Below are positions 25,901 through 33,250 of a stretch of DNA of 49,087 nt, one piece after another. Made by a program: the position numbers and the translations under genes. The stretch's first letter is position 1, and every line of letters begins with the position of its first letter. The notes beneath the pieces are model-generated. The model was not told the DNA's origin and did no database searches. It saw only the letters and a program-made list of their open reading frames with translations. The stretch comes from Bacteroides sp. (GTDB taxonomy: Bacteria; Bacteroidota; Bacteroidia; Bacteroidales; Muribaculaceae), in contig JAAVCP010000036.1 in assembly GCA_014802265.1 (NCBI GenBank), positions 5,186-54,272 on the forward strand. The letters run 5' to 3'.

Positions 25901-28900
25901 TTGTTCTTATTGGTATTGTAAGCACCAACCCGGAGGTCATTTTTCAACTGCTGATAAAGACGCTTGTCAACATCAGACATCTTGGATTCATTTAACTGTG
26001 TGCCATATCGGTCTATGAACTGCTGGAGGATTGCGGATTGTTCCGAATTAAGTTTGTATTTATTGCCTTCAAATGTGAAGTTACTGCGAAGACGTGCGCT
26101 GCGGACAATCTGATTATAGATGGCCGCATCCTCCTTTGACATCTGTTTTGTGTCAAGTTTTCCATTCTTGCCATACTTAGACATCAGCGACTGGAGCTGT
26201 TCTCTTTCAGCCCCGGACGTATTCAGAACCTGACCACCGACTTCTTTCAATGAAATCTTGATGTTGTCAAGTTTGGAAAGGGCGATGTCAAGGTACTGTG
26301 TGTCGATATAAGGCGTAGCGGTTGTATTGTCGATGTCCTTGATTTTATCCTCTGCCTTTTTCCCTTTCTGCACAGTTTCATCAAGTGCTGTGTTGTCAGT
26401 GGTAGGGGTTGCTGACGAATTATCGACATCACCAATCTTTTCTTCCGCTTTCTGTGCGGTTTCTATCAATGAATGGATGTTGATGGGGTTGGCAAGAGGC
26501 TTAACCTGTTTCTTATTGATGTCATCTACCGCATTAGAAACCTTTGTCAACTCCTCGGTCAGTTTCTGGGAATCGAATGAGGAATAATCAACCGGTGGCG
26601 CGGCATCCTTTGCTCTTTCAAGTTCATTATTGACAGCCTTAGCATTTGCCTGAGTCTGCTTGATGAAGTTGTCGGCAGTAGTAATCTGCTTGGTAAGTTC
26701 CCCAACCAACTTTGATGTATCTTTAATGTCAAGGATATAATCTTTGGCCATACCCATAGCCGTTGCATAGTTTTTCGCTTCCTTGTTGGCAGTCTCAGCG
26801 ATATTGTTCTGTAAAGATGCTATACGCTTATGCAGGTCAGCTATCCGAGAGGCATCTGCATATTCACCCTTTGACGATTCCGTGGCATATTCCCTTTGGA
26901 GTTGCTCAAGTTCGTTGATAAGAGGTAGAAGTTCGGCTTTCTTCCTATCGACTGTATCAGCAATGATTCGGGCAAAACGCTCGGCATTATCCTTAGCATC
27001 CTTTCTGCTTTCATCTGCGATGCTGTCGGCCATATTCTTGACGAAATCATCACTGTTCTTCTTCTTGTCTTCCTCATAAGAGGCGATGCGGTTTGCAATC
27101 TGACGGGCTTCGCCCTCCTTTTCAATCAGGGCGATAAGCTGTGCGCGTTTTTCATTAAGCTGGTCAAGGGTTTCTTTTTCAGAATCAATCTGTATGCCAT
27201 AATCTTTGGCAATCTTGGTCAACTCCTCAAGTGAATCCTTATAGACCTTGCTTTCCTTGTTTACGGAATCAAGAACAGCATACAAAGTATTGACATTGCT
27301 TTTTGTTTTGGTCGCGGCCTCCCCAAATCGCTCCATCTCGGCGGTCGTTTCCTCCGTTTCACTCTTGAATGTCATAAACAGTCCGATTACGGTTGTCAAA
27401 GCAGTTATGATTAAGCCGATGGGGTTTGTCGCAAAAGCAACTTTCAAGGAGTGCCATGCTTTCGTACAAGAATTGATAGCGGTTGTATAAGCGTACTGAG
27501 CCACGGTCGCAACCTTGTTTCCTGCCGTAGATAAAGCCGTAGCGATGCGTCCCCTGCCCGTAGCAACCGTATTCGTGTTTTGGGCAGCGGTATTGATGTT
27601 GGTGGCATTGGTCTGCTGAATCTGAGCCACTGTATTGGCTTGTGTCGTGGCAGTATCAAGAGCCGTTTCTGCATTGTGGACTTGGGTGGCGGAGTTAGCA
27701 AGCTGAGTCATCAGAGCATCACGTTCCATTGTCGCGGCTGCAAACTCCTGCACTGCTGCTGCTTGGTCTTCGGCATCACCAATTTGATTTGCCAAATCGA
27801 CCATTTCCTGCGCTTTATCGACCTTATCATTGGCAGCCTTGAGAGCATCATTGATTGCAGCCTGTTCAGCCCTTGCAGCATCCACGGCCGCCTGCGCCGC
27901 CTCTTTCCGTGCTGTGACTTCCTCACGCAAAGCCTGTATCTTCTCTGCCATTTCGGTAGAGATAGACCCGGTTTCAAGTGCATTGCGGACATCTTCATCA
28001 AAGGCCAGAAGTGCGCGTTGACGCTGATACTCCTCCATCTTGGCGATTTCTTCCTCAAAACCCTGCACGACAGCCTTGCTTCTTTCTTCTGCGGCAACCT
28101 TGATTGCAAATTCACTTGCCATAGCGGATGCCTTGTAGATACCGAAAGTAGCGATGGCAGTTCCCAACACACCACCTACCTTTTCATAGTTCTCCACCAT
28201 CCATGTAGCACCCTCAATAACCTTGATGATTGCATCTTCGGATTTCTTTCCAAGGTCATTGAACATAAGGTCGGTCGCATCACCGAGCATCGACATCTGA
28301 CCGGTGATGGTGGCAGTAGCGGCTTGCGACATATTGTAGAACTTACCGCCCTCTTCGGTTGCCTTGATAAACGCCTGTTGAACCATTTCAGCCGAAATCT
28401 TACCCTGCGACATCTCGTCCTTGAGCTGACCGATTGATTTTCCGGTATCCTTTGCCAACTGGTCAAGAGGTTGGAAGCCGGCATTGACCATCTGCATCAA
28501 GTCCTGTCCCATCAGTTTACCTGCGGCAGACATCTGGGAGAATGCAAGGGTCAAGGATTGGAAACGTTGCGCGTCACCCATCGACACGTCACCGAGGGCT
28601 TTCATAAATGGCAGAATCTTCTGCTGGTCGATGCCAAAACCAAGCATCATCTGGGCGGCACCGACTGTTCCTTGAAAGTCAAGTGGCGATACCTTTGCAT
28701 ATTCAGTCAGCTCCGCCATCATAGCCTGACCCTTTTCAGCACCGCCGAGAAGTGTGTTGATGTTTGTTTCCATCAACTGAAACTGCCCTCTGATTTTCGT
28801 TACATTGTTCAGGAACATTCCAAGACCGGCGACACCGGCTATCTGCGTCAATCCTTGAATCGGGTCAGTAAGTTTCTGCTGTAAATCATTGATGGCCGCA

Positions 28901-29142
28901 ATCGCACCGTTTGCTCCCTTACGGATGTTCAACTCAAGGGAAGCCCCGGCCTGTGCAGCATCTAAGGCAAGTCCTTTGAATTTAGCCCTTGCTGCTTGGA
29001 GCTGCGCTTCCACGGCGCGGATGGTTACAATGGAAGTGCCGGGGCCAAACGACCTCAGACGATTCTCAAGCATCGTGATTTCAGAGCGAAGTCTTGTGAC
29101 TTCCTCGTAGTTGGAATATACTTCAAATGATAAAAGCGGCAT
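22951..29142 (-). CDS. Tail tape measure protein
   Basis: 2063 residues, the longest gene here, implying a tail of roughly 300 nm by the usual 0.15 nm per residue. Residues about 90-330 form the TP901-type core (GIDQQKILPFMKALGDVSMG, SQMSAAGKLMGQDLMQMVNA). Long coiled-coil regions rich in Ala, Glu, Lys and Gln follow, with hydrophobic segments near residue 580 (WHSLKVAFATNPIGLIITAL) and around 1620-1660 (LIGQIISAVLKILDIL, IDNILSGEIF). It scaffolds tail length and probably assists DNA entry. It stands on the strand opposite to terminase and portal, without the usual tail genes upstream. Confidence 0.93.
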   Translation of the reverse strand: MPLLSFEVYSNYEEVTRLRSEITMLENRLRSFGPGTSIVTIRAVEAQLQAARAKFKGLALDAAQAGASLELNIRKGANGAIAAINDLQQKLTDPIQGLTQIAGVAGLGMFLNNVTKIRGQFQLMETNINTLLGGAEKGQAMMAELTEYAKVSPLDFQGTVGAAQMMLGFGIDQQKILPFMKALGDVSMGDAQRFQSLTLAFSQMSAAGKLMGQDLMQMVNAGFQPLDQLAKDTGKSIGQLKDEMSQGKISAEMVQQAFIKATEEGGKFYNMSQAATATITGQMSMLGDATDLMFNDLGKKSEDAIIKVIEGATWMVENYEKVGGVLGTAIATFGIYKASAMASEFAIKVAAEERSKAVVQGFEEEIAKMEEYQRQRALLAFDEDVRNALETGSISTEMAEKIQALREEVTARKEAAQAAVDAARAEQAAINDALKAANDKVDKAQEMVDLANQIGDAEDQAAAVQEFAAATMERDALMTQLANSATQVHNAETALDTATTQANTVAQIQQTNATNINTAAQNTNTVATGRGRIATALSTAGNKVATVAQYAYTTAINSCTKAWHSLKVAFATNPIGLIITALTTVIGLFMTFKSETEETTAEMERFGEAATKTKSNVNTLYAVLDSVNKESKVYKDSLEELTKIAKDYGIQIDSEKETLDQLNEKRAQLIALIEKEGEARQIANRIASYEEDKKKNSDDFVKNMADSIADESRKDAKDNAERFARIIADTVDRKKAELLPLINELEQLQREYATESSKGEYADASRIADLHKRIASLQNNIAETANKEAKNYATAMGMAKDYILDIKDTSKLVGELTKQITTADNFIKQTQANAKAVNNELERAKDAAPPVDYSSFDSQKLTEELTKVSNAVDDINKKQVKPLANPINIHSLIETAQKAEEKIGDVDNSSATPTTDNTALDETVQKGKKAEDKIKDIDNTTATPYIDTQYLDIALSKLDNIKISLKEVGGQVLNTSGAEREQLQSLMSKYGKNGKLDTKQMSKEDAAIYNQIVRSARLRSNFTFEGNKYKLNSEQSAILQQFIDRYGTQLNESKMSDVDKRLYQQLKNDLRVGAYNTNKNNQTGAMKAIKDALESQIKKAKTTEEFANIRKSINAQMQKVDQSGELYKYYEKQLKALDKRDKSKKDKNSGKDDPKQRAYELRKAQLEEEKRTTELLQAEKNRQRELEIAQMEDNSEKEIATIKFTSEKKRQALEAELKKEASILEKNDMQEWMKGGKNRKEYQYYEQFTDAQLSEMRKQYQEQARSNIGYDTQLSLIANNEATELQKIHQTDMAAMRDYLKEYGTFQQKKLAIAEEYAEKIRNAQNKGEELTLMAQRDTELRALESKAMTSQIDWYSVFDNVGVIMRGQLEPLYKQLQEYVKSDAFRKSGADNQQTVINAMDKIRTQLGTNDSWKDLSSALADYQAALNELRVATENDARVSEELAKLTEAKNTADANLERARTNADTTPEQLREYAEAVETAQLALENYSSTVAANNQAMQEAQNQVQSSGTLLSMTAKNVMQPVSEIYTFLSGAGLSQLAELWGAFDELKGGIDGLKALKDIGKDTKELNDGMAEAGAALAKELPAELTEGLSKAGLIGQIISAVLKILDILKDGIGTLISSILDSVFNAISGIIDNILSGEIFKQIGESLYKGVLGIFKSIFTMGGLFDWIGNGDSDKNLEKDIERLTATNEALRKAVDNLATEMKEAATADMGDLYKQQKADIEQSMKNTQEMMSRAGAAYSNGFLGIGGSKSSNHKINKGMSGSDWSRISQIVGKTISSAGDFWNLTSEQMAKIAQSAPDLYAKIKGLADDGYKDASQFMDEYIEYYKELEELESSFRESLTDVSFDSVKDDFKSLLLDMESDSKDFASNWEKMMQQAVVNSLMNSKYNQMLKDWYNGFSDAMNDDNGLTEAEQAKLKQEWDSIVNSAISERDSIKKAMGWDTGSAYSQEASKYGVTTLSEDTGLSIVGRMTAVQEAVESIKDYESVSSLTLADLSDELIQIAMEYSRFNVHQDNIERQLAKIYIELQTISENTGAIVKPIMSMQADVAEIKKYAKNL

Positions 29143-29190
29143 ATCGGCTGGATTTTGATAAATTTCAATCAGCCAATTTACCGCTCAGGG

Positions 29191-29215
29191 GCGCGAAATA
29201 CATTATTTTTCGCGC
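29191..29215. promoter_or_regulatory. Palindromic hairpin between divergent genes
   Basis: GCGCGAAA (29191-29198) pairs with TTTCGCGC (29208-29215). It lies between the leftward tape measure start and the rightward promoter at 29245, so it could be an operator or an mRNA leader hairpin of the tail genes. Confidence 0.45.
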
Positions 29216-29244
29216 ACGCATAAGGAACTATCAGAAAAAAGTCG

Positions 29245-29252
29245 TAACTTTG
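29245..29252 (+). promoter_or_regulatory. Bacteroidetes-type -7 box
   Basis: TAACTTTG at 29245-29252 matches TAnnTTTG; the upstream -33 box is weak. Expected transcript start near 29259, ahead of the gene at 29315. Confidence 0.55.
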
Positions 29253-29314
29253 TAATGTAAAAGAGAAGAATTGTGCAGAAAGGGTGTATAATTAACTTTA
29301 ACCCCACTGCCAAA

Positions 29315-29767
29315 ATGAACGAAGAAGCCAAAATCAACATGGGGAAGATTGCCGCATTGAAGACAATGCGTGAAAAGGTTCTTGAACTTTCCCAGATTTT
29401 TGAAGAATTGGGTGAGCCGATTCTTACTGACCTTGCTCTACTACCTACCATCCACGATGCCTATAAGCGTGTGTACGCCCGTAGAGGATGCCCACGGGAC
29501 GCGATGCTGGTGCGCAACCGGAAAAAATTCATCATGGTTGTGCTATACCTGTATTCCCCAAAAGCCCTTGCCGGTGACAGGATGCGAATGGGTCTGAGAA
29601 AGATTATATCAGAGTTATTCGGCCTGACTACAAGCACACCGATTTCCGACAATAGTGCGAGTCTGATTGTCGAATATAATGCCTATGCCGATTTCCGTAG
29701 GGACGTAGATTTGATTTTCAAAGAAGTCTTCGCATCCCTGCCCAATGAATCATTCGTTTTTGATTAA
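29315..29767 (+). CDS. Hypothetical protein
   Basis: 150 residues from the ATG at 29315; an earlier ATG at 29273 lies very near the expected transcript start, so the later one is preferred. Helical, with LPTIHDAYKRVYARRGCP and KKFIMVVLYLYSPKALAGDR. The last segment is acidic. Not recognised. Its stop overlaps the stop region of the leftward gene at 29764. Confidence 0.6.
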   Translation: MNEEAKINMGKIAALKTMREKVLELSQIFEELGEPILTDLALLPTIHDAYKRVYARRGCPRDAMLVRNRKKFIMVVLYLYSPKALAGDRMRMGLRKIISELFGLTTSTPISDNSASLIVEYNAYADFRRDVDLIFKEVFASLPNESFVFD

Positions 29768-30060
29768 AGCGGAATATTGTTATCTATACTTATGGCATCA
29801 GCCGGATAGCCTATCATTACAAGAGCCTCCTCAAGATAGATATTCAGATTGGCAACAGCAGTCCTGCCGGATAGCCCCAGTTCCCAGAAATACGATTGAT
29901 AATCCTCCACCGTCTGATTCAAATCAAGATTGTATTTTTCAAAAAGTGTCTTTATAACGGCACAATCCTCGTACCTTTCCGATTTCAGCGCGTATTGATA
30001 GATGGCGGTCATAATCTGACTGCCATAATTTATTAACGCACGTTCAAACTTATTCTTCAT
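29764..30060 (-). CDS. Hypothetical protein downstream of the first XRE regulator
   Basis: 98 residues from the ATG at 30060, which overlaps the end of the XRE gene (30050) and so suggests coupled translation. Helical (FERALINYGSQIMTAIYQYA; EDYQSYFWELGLSG). A longer frame to 30165 is an overlap artefact. May be a partner or antagonist of the regulator; no direct evidence. Confidence 0.6.
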   Translation of the reverse strand: MKNKFERALINYGSQIMTAIYQYALKSERYEDCAVIKTLFEKYNLDLNQTVEDYQSYFWELGLSGRTAVANLNIYLEEALVMIGYPADAISIDNNIPL

Positions 30061-30346
30061 CGGCAGGTATGACTTTAAGGATAGCCCCACATTTGGGACA
30101 ACGGAACTCATCTGACGGAAGAATGACGGTTGACTCGGAACGAATCTCCTCCAATTCAGCATCACTCAAAATAAGTTTCCATACCGGAATACCGAGCGCA
30201 TCCGCAAACTTCTGATATGTTTCAAGTTTGAGAACAGGCGCATTGACCATCTTATTCATTCCCACTGTTGTCATATCAAGTTTTTTTGCGAGTTCTTTCT
30301 GCATTATGCCGGTTTCCTTGATGTACTCCTTGATTCTATTCTCCAT
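30050..30346 (-). CDS. XRE-type regulator with C-terminal CPxCG half-site (switch 1)
   Basis: 98 residues. Helix-turn-helix at about residues 12-45 (MQKELAKKLDMTTVGMNKMV), followed by FADALGIPVWKLIL and, at the C-terminus, FRCPKCGAILKVI, a single CxxC knuckle. Two other genes here (43830 and 48333) share the same layout. A lone CxxC implies metal binding across a dimer or a degenerate zinc ribbon. It faces the rightward promoter at 30461, so it probably represses that and its own promoter. Confidence 0.82.
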   Translation of the reverse strand: MENRIKEYIKETGIMQKELAKKLDMTTVGMNKMVNAPVLKLETYQKFADALGIPVWKLILSDAELEEIRSESTVILPSDEFRCPKCGAILKVIPADEE

Positions 30347-30379
30347 ATTACTAATTCGGGCTTATACTAAATGATTTTA

Positions 30380-30387
30380 CAAAGTTA
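30380..30387 (-). promoter_or_regulatory. Leftward -7 box of switch 1
   Basis: Reads TAACTTTG on the minus strand, fitting TAnnTTTG, 34 bases upstream of the XRE start. No clear -33 box. Confidence 0.55.
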
Positions 30388-30460
30388 GTGAATTGGGAAC
30401 AAAATTAAACTATTTACTATGTTAATTAATGTTAATACAAACAAAATAGTTATATTTTTA

Positions 30461-30492
30461 TTTGTATAATTAAACTAATTTGTTTAACTTTG
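30461..30492 (+). promoter_or_regulatory. Rightward promoter of switch 1
   Basis: TTTG at 30461-30464 and TAACTTTG at 30485-30492, 20 bases apart. The leader then contains TCGTAATCAATAACACAA, repeated almost exactly behind the promoter at 39186-39217. Confidence 0.78.
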
Positions 30493-30527
30493 CACTCGTA
30501 ATCAATAACACAATAATAATAAAAGGT

Positions 30528-30866
30528 ATGAAACTTATAACGAAAGCACTTGAGAAACTCTTCGCCAAATATCCTACCTATTCGCAGGATGGCAAGATGT
30601 ACGATGCAGTGGTCATCGCAAAATTCTTTATGCCGTGGAGTAGCTTCACATGGTATGTGACAGAAGCCTGTAAACTTACCAATGGCGATTATGAGTTCTT
30701 TGGCTATGTGGATGGCATAGAGGGTGAGTTTGGATATTTCACTCTGTCAGAACTTCAATCCTTACGCGGTCGCTTCGGCTTGCGTGTTGAGCGTGACAGA
30801 TACTTTGACTGTGGCAAGACCACGCTCGCAAAGGTACTGAATAAGTCAAACGCTGAGATAGCATAG
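30528..30866 (+). CDS. Hypothetical protein
   Basis: 112 residues from the ATG at 30528, the first start behind the promoter. MKLITKALEKLFAKYPTYSQ begins it; the middle (SSFTWYVTEACKLTNGDYEF) resembles DUF2958-like proteins of mobile elements, which share the ITKAL-type start and a WY-T-A pattern. Function unknown. Confidence 0.6.
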   Translation: MKLITKALEKLFAKYPTYSQDGKMYDAVVIAKFFMPWSSFTWYVTEACKLTNGDYEFFGYVDGIEGEFGYFTLSELQSLRGRFGLRVERDRYFDCGKTTLAKVLNKSNAEIA

Positions 30867-30878
30867 TAGTAATCATCA

Positions 30879-30917
30879 TCAGGCGAGTCACACAACGTTA
30901 GCGACTGGCTCGCCTGA
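30879..30917 (+). terminator. Hairpin, possible attenuator
   Basis: TCAGGCGAG (30879-30887) pairs with CTCGCCTGA (30909-30917); A7 follows rather than a T run, so it may process or pause rather than end the transcript. Confidence 0.55.
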
Positions 30918-30936
30918 CAAAAAAAGGACAACAATT

Positions 30937-31107
30937 ATGAAAAATTTCAATCATATCCCCAACAACCTTACCGCTGAACAATACGCAGAACTTGACAGAA
31001 TCGCAGACCGCATAATCGGCGAGGGTGAGGATACCGGTGCATCAGAAAGCAGAATCAGGGCTGCCATAGCGGAGGCTCAGAAAAGGTATATCAAAAGAAT
31101 ATCCTAA
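30937..31107 (+). CDS. Small hypothetical protein
   Basis: 56 residues, MKNFNHIPNNLTAEQYAELD followed by a charged helix to KRYIKRIS. It lies between two genes of the same transcript with normal spacing (12 bases to the next ATG). Not recognised. Confidence 0.55.
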   Translation: MKNFNHIPNNLTAEQYAELDRIADRIIGEGEDTGASESRIRAAIAEAQKRYIKRIS

Positions 31108-31119
31108 AAATCATAAGAG

Positions 31120-31533
31120 ATGAAATTCAATAAGGAAAAATTCAGGGTGTGGGAGAATGAAACCCACATCCCTGACGATATAATGACGATGGTCAATCAT
31201 ATCGCCGAAAAGATAGGTCATTGTGGTGAAGTCTCGGAAGAAACCATCACCATCTATAACCGGGGCGGTTATGCGATAGGATATGCAAAGGGCTTTTCAA
31301 TCACGCATTGCACATCTTCTTATGCGGATGGCCCGACACCGGATTTGTCAAGAGCATTTTCAAAATGGCTCAAGGGTCTTGATTTCAAATTGGAAAACTC
31401 CTTTGGCGACAACGGTATGGATTGCGCTACGAATTGGCATGATACCTTTTGGACTAACCAATTCATCTATAAGCCGTCTGAAATCGATGAGGAGGCATTT
31501 ATCATCTGGGAGGATGGCGACTATGAAGAATAA
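31120..31533 (+). CDS. Hypothetical protein
   Basis: 137 residues, acidic, with many aromatic residues (GMDCATNWHDTFWTNQFIY). Alpha/beta pattern. Not recognised. Confidence 0.58.
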   Translation: MKFNKEKFRVWENETHIPDDIMTMVNHIAEKIGHCGEVSEETITIYNRGGYAIGYAKGFSITHCTSSYADGPTPDLSRAFSKWLKGLDFKLENSFGDNGMDCATNWHDTFWTNQFIYKPSEIDEEAFIIWEDGDYEE

Positions 31534-31548
31534 TCAAACATAGACGAC

Positions 31549-31677
31549 ATGAAGACCATTGAATACAATAGTTTTGAAGAGGCTTTCATTGCCGCACTTC
31601 AATTTCAAGCGCAGGGAATACGGTGCAAAGGCATCGGATGGAGAACGCTTCAAGTGTGGATAGATAGTGGAGAATAA
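31549..31677 (+). CDS. Very small hypothetical protein
   Basis: 42 residues, MKTIEYNSFEEAFIAALQFQ then GIRCKGIGWRTLQVWIDSGE. It has a regular alpha then beta pattern and sits in a run of small genes. Plausible but unproven. Confidence 0.45.
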   Translation: MKTIEYNSFEEAFIAALQFQAQGIRCKGIGWRTLQVWIDSGE

Positions 31678-31769
31678 CCCTTTTACGACTTTGTGTGATA
31701 GGTCGTAAGAGATAGACACCGAAATGTTTTATAGTGCTGTATTATGATTAATTTAGCATTATGAAACAT

Positions 31770-31842
31770 CGCGGGTTGGAGCAGTTGGAAGCTCGCCAGT
31801 TTAACTTGCTGGAGGTCGGTGGTTCGAGTCCATCACCCGCTA
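31770..31842 (+). tRNA. Initiator-like tRNA with anticodon AAC
   Basis: A full cloverleaf is readable. Acceptor 31770-31776 with 31835-31841 (six pairs, C1 opposite U72 unpaired), D stem GAGC/GCTC, anticodon stem CCAGT/GCTGG, variable loop AGGTC, T arm with TTCGAGT, discriminator A. CCA is not encoded. C1 unpaired with base 72 and an A11:U24 pair are initiator-tRNA features, and the body resembles bacterial tRNA-fMet. The anticodon loop TTAACTT gives AAC by position (codon GUU, Val), and the three G:C pairs of true initiators are missing from the anticodon stem. A73 with A35 and C36 are known valine identity elements. Confidence 0.75.
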
Positions 31843-31873
31843 CTAATCAAAAAAAACTTTCACAACTAAAACG

Positions 31874-32245
31874 ATGGAACAGTTAAACCTACACACCAAC
31901 AAAAAGCACTTTCAGGCTCTTCTGAAAGGTGACGTATTGGTTGAGAAGCGTTATGTCTATCCCAACAACGTCAAGAAGTATGTAATCGAAGAAGACAAGA
32001 CGGATGAGAACGGTGAGGAAATCACTGTTGTGACTCCGGTACATTACGATACTCTTCAATTCATCTGCGGTCATAAAAAGGATGCACCCTGTTTAATCGT
32101 GGAGGTTAAGTCATCTGAATTTGTCGTTCTGACAGACGAAAACGGCAATGACATGACTTTTGAAGAGAACGGCACAGAATACTATGTTTGTCAGGTGTGG
32201 TACACACTGGGCGACATCATCGCCACTGAAAATATATCTGAATAA
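31874..32245 (+). CDS. ASCH/PUA-like hypothetical protein
   Basis: 123 residues. The start (THKKHFQALLKGDVLVEKR-like) and the middle strand YDTLQFICGHKKDAPCLIVE resemble small ASCH-type proteins of Bacteroidales phages. A second region is acidic. Function uncertain. Follows the tRNA by 31 bases. Confidence 0.5.
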   Translation: MEQLNLHTNKKHFQALLKGDVLVEKRYVYPNNVKKYVIEEDKTDENGEEITVVTPVHYDTLQFICGHKKDAPCLIVEVKSSEFVVLTDENGNDMTFEENGTEYYVCQVWYTLGDIIATENISE

Positions 32246-32255
32246 TTATTCACCC

Positions 32256-32286
32256 TTTAAAAACAATCGCTGAGTTCAGAGAAGAA
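32256..32286 (+). repeat. Leader repeat copy 1 (GCTGAGTT family)
   Basis: TTTAAAAACAATCGCTGAGT continuing TCAGAGAAGAA precedes a small Gly-ended gene. Related copies at 34873 and 35192 precede the two paralogs. Confidence 0.6.
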
Positions 32287-32315
32287 TAAACAACAGTTAT
32301 GGCCCCCGCCGGAAC

Positions 32316-32477
32316 ATGAATGGTGCTGGTGCCGGCGGTCGTCTTGTTGCCCGCAGAGAGAGCGGAACAAATAATGTCCCAACGTCAAACTACGGACGTA
32401 GCCAGCTCGGAAGTCGTGAACAGCGACGCCAAGACCTTCGTATGGCGTTTCGCGTCGCAGGTGGTGCAGTTGGATAA
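32316..32477 (+). CDS. Small paralog 1, basic protein with C-terminal AGG motif
   Basis: 53 residues from the ATG at 32316. An ATG at 32299 (GCC CCC GCC follows) is one base out of frame; six instead of five C at 32303-32307 would bring it in frame as MAPRRNMNGAG. Rich in Arg, Gly, Ser and Gln, ending RQDLRMAFRVAGGAVG. The end aligns with the two small genes at 34926 and 35258 (TGRFAEALRTASGGGR; ARSTYMGLKNALGG). All three share the upstream leader repeat. Structural or assembly role possible. Confidence 0.5.
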   Translation: MNGAGAGGRLVARRESGTNNVPTSNYGRSQLGSREQRRQDLRMAFRVAGGAVG

Positions 32478-32488
32478 CGCGACACTGC

Positions 32489-33250
32489 ATGAATAAGTAC
32501 GAAGAAACAGAGAAGATAATCCGGGGTATCCGTCAACAGACGGATACTGCCGTTTTATTTTATTCTGCCGGAGGAAAGGATGGCATCGCATTGCTTAATA
32601 TGCTATCCCCAATCTTCAAGAAAGTCATTTGCTACTATATGTGGCTTGTGCCGGGTCTTGACCACGTTAAGCCTTATCTTGCATGGGCGGTTAAGAAATA
32701 CCCCAATGTGGAGATACGACAGATTCAGCATTATCAGCGCGACTATTACGACCGATATGGCTTCTTTCAAGAGGGTGAGGGTAATCCTGACATAAGACCG
32801 CGCAAGATTGGCGAAGTTGAGGAAATGGTGCGTCAGGAAACCGGCATAAAATGGGCTTTCAGTGGTATGAAAGGCGTAGATGGTTATATGAAGCGAATGC
32901 GTCTTCTGACATTCAAGAAACGGAACGGAACATACATCACTGAAAAAGGCATGGTTTATCCGTTGGCGGAATGGACTAACAAGGAGGTTCTGAAATACAT
33001 CGAAATGCGAAATCTTATTAAGCCTTTCGTTTACAATCCAAAAGATGTGAGTCAGGGTTATGGTGTGGATTTACGCTCCTTGCTTTTCCTGCGTCAACGT
33101 TTCCCACGGGATTATCAGCTCACAGTGCGCGAGTTCCCATTCTGTGAAAAACTGATTTTTGACTATGAAAACGGCATCCTGCCGCATGGTCAGGAGAAAG
33201 AAGTCCTTGAAATCATCAAGCGTATAGAAACTGAATCGGAAACGGAATAA
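32489..33250 (+). CDS. PAPS-reductase-like PP-loop protein
   Basis: 253 residues. AVLFYSAGGKDGIALLNML near residues 21-39 is the SGGKD PP-loop of the adenine nucleotide alpha-hydrolase fold, slightly changed (SAGGKDG). WAFSGMKGVDGYMKRMRL and the later MVYPLAEWTNKEVLKYI follow PAPS-reductase-like phage proteins. Such genes often sit next to a ParB-domain gene, as here with one base of overlap; the E. coli regulators IbrA/IbrB are a known PAPS-reductase/ParB pair. Role in phage unknown; DNA modification or gene activation are candidates. Confidence 0.72.
   Translation: MNKYEETEKIIRGIRQQTDTAVLFYSAGGKDGIALLNMLSPIFKKVICYYMWLVPGLDHVKPYLAWAVKKYPNVEIRQIQHYQRDYYDRYGFFQEGEGNPDIRPRKIGEVEEMVRQETGIKWAFSGMKGVDGYMKRMRLLTFKKRNGTYITEKGMVYPLAEWTNKEVLKYIEMRNLIKPFVYNPKDVSQGYGVDLRSLLFLRQRFPRDYQLTVREFPFCEKLIFDYENGILPHGQEKEVLEIIKRIETESETE

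Noticed and set aside
27580..28437. A 285-residue frame on the plus strand inside the tape measure gene
   Set aside because: It is antisense to a clear tape measure, Cys/Leu/His-rich without domains, and several similar plus-strand frames cover the same gene.
31770..31842. Reading the phage tRNA as a stop suppressor (TTA) or leucine (TAA) tRNA
   Set aside because: With the canonical 5-bp anticodon stem the loop positions give AAC. TTA or TAA would need a shifted loop or an unpaired U31:G39, and leucine tRNAs have a long variable arm that is missing here.
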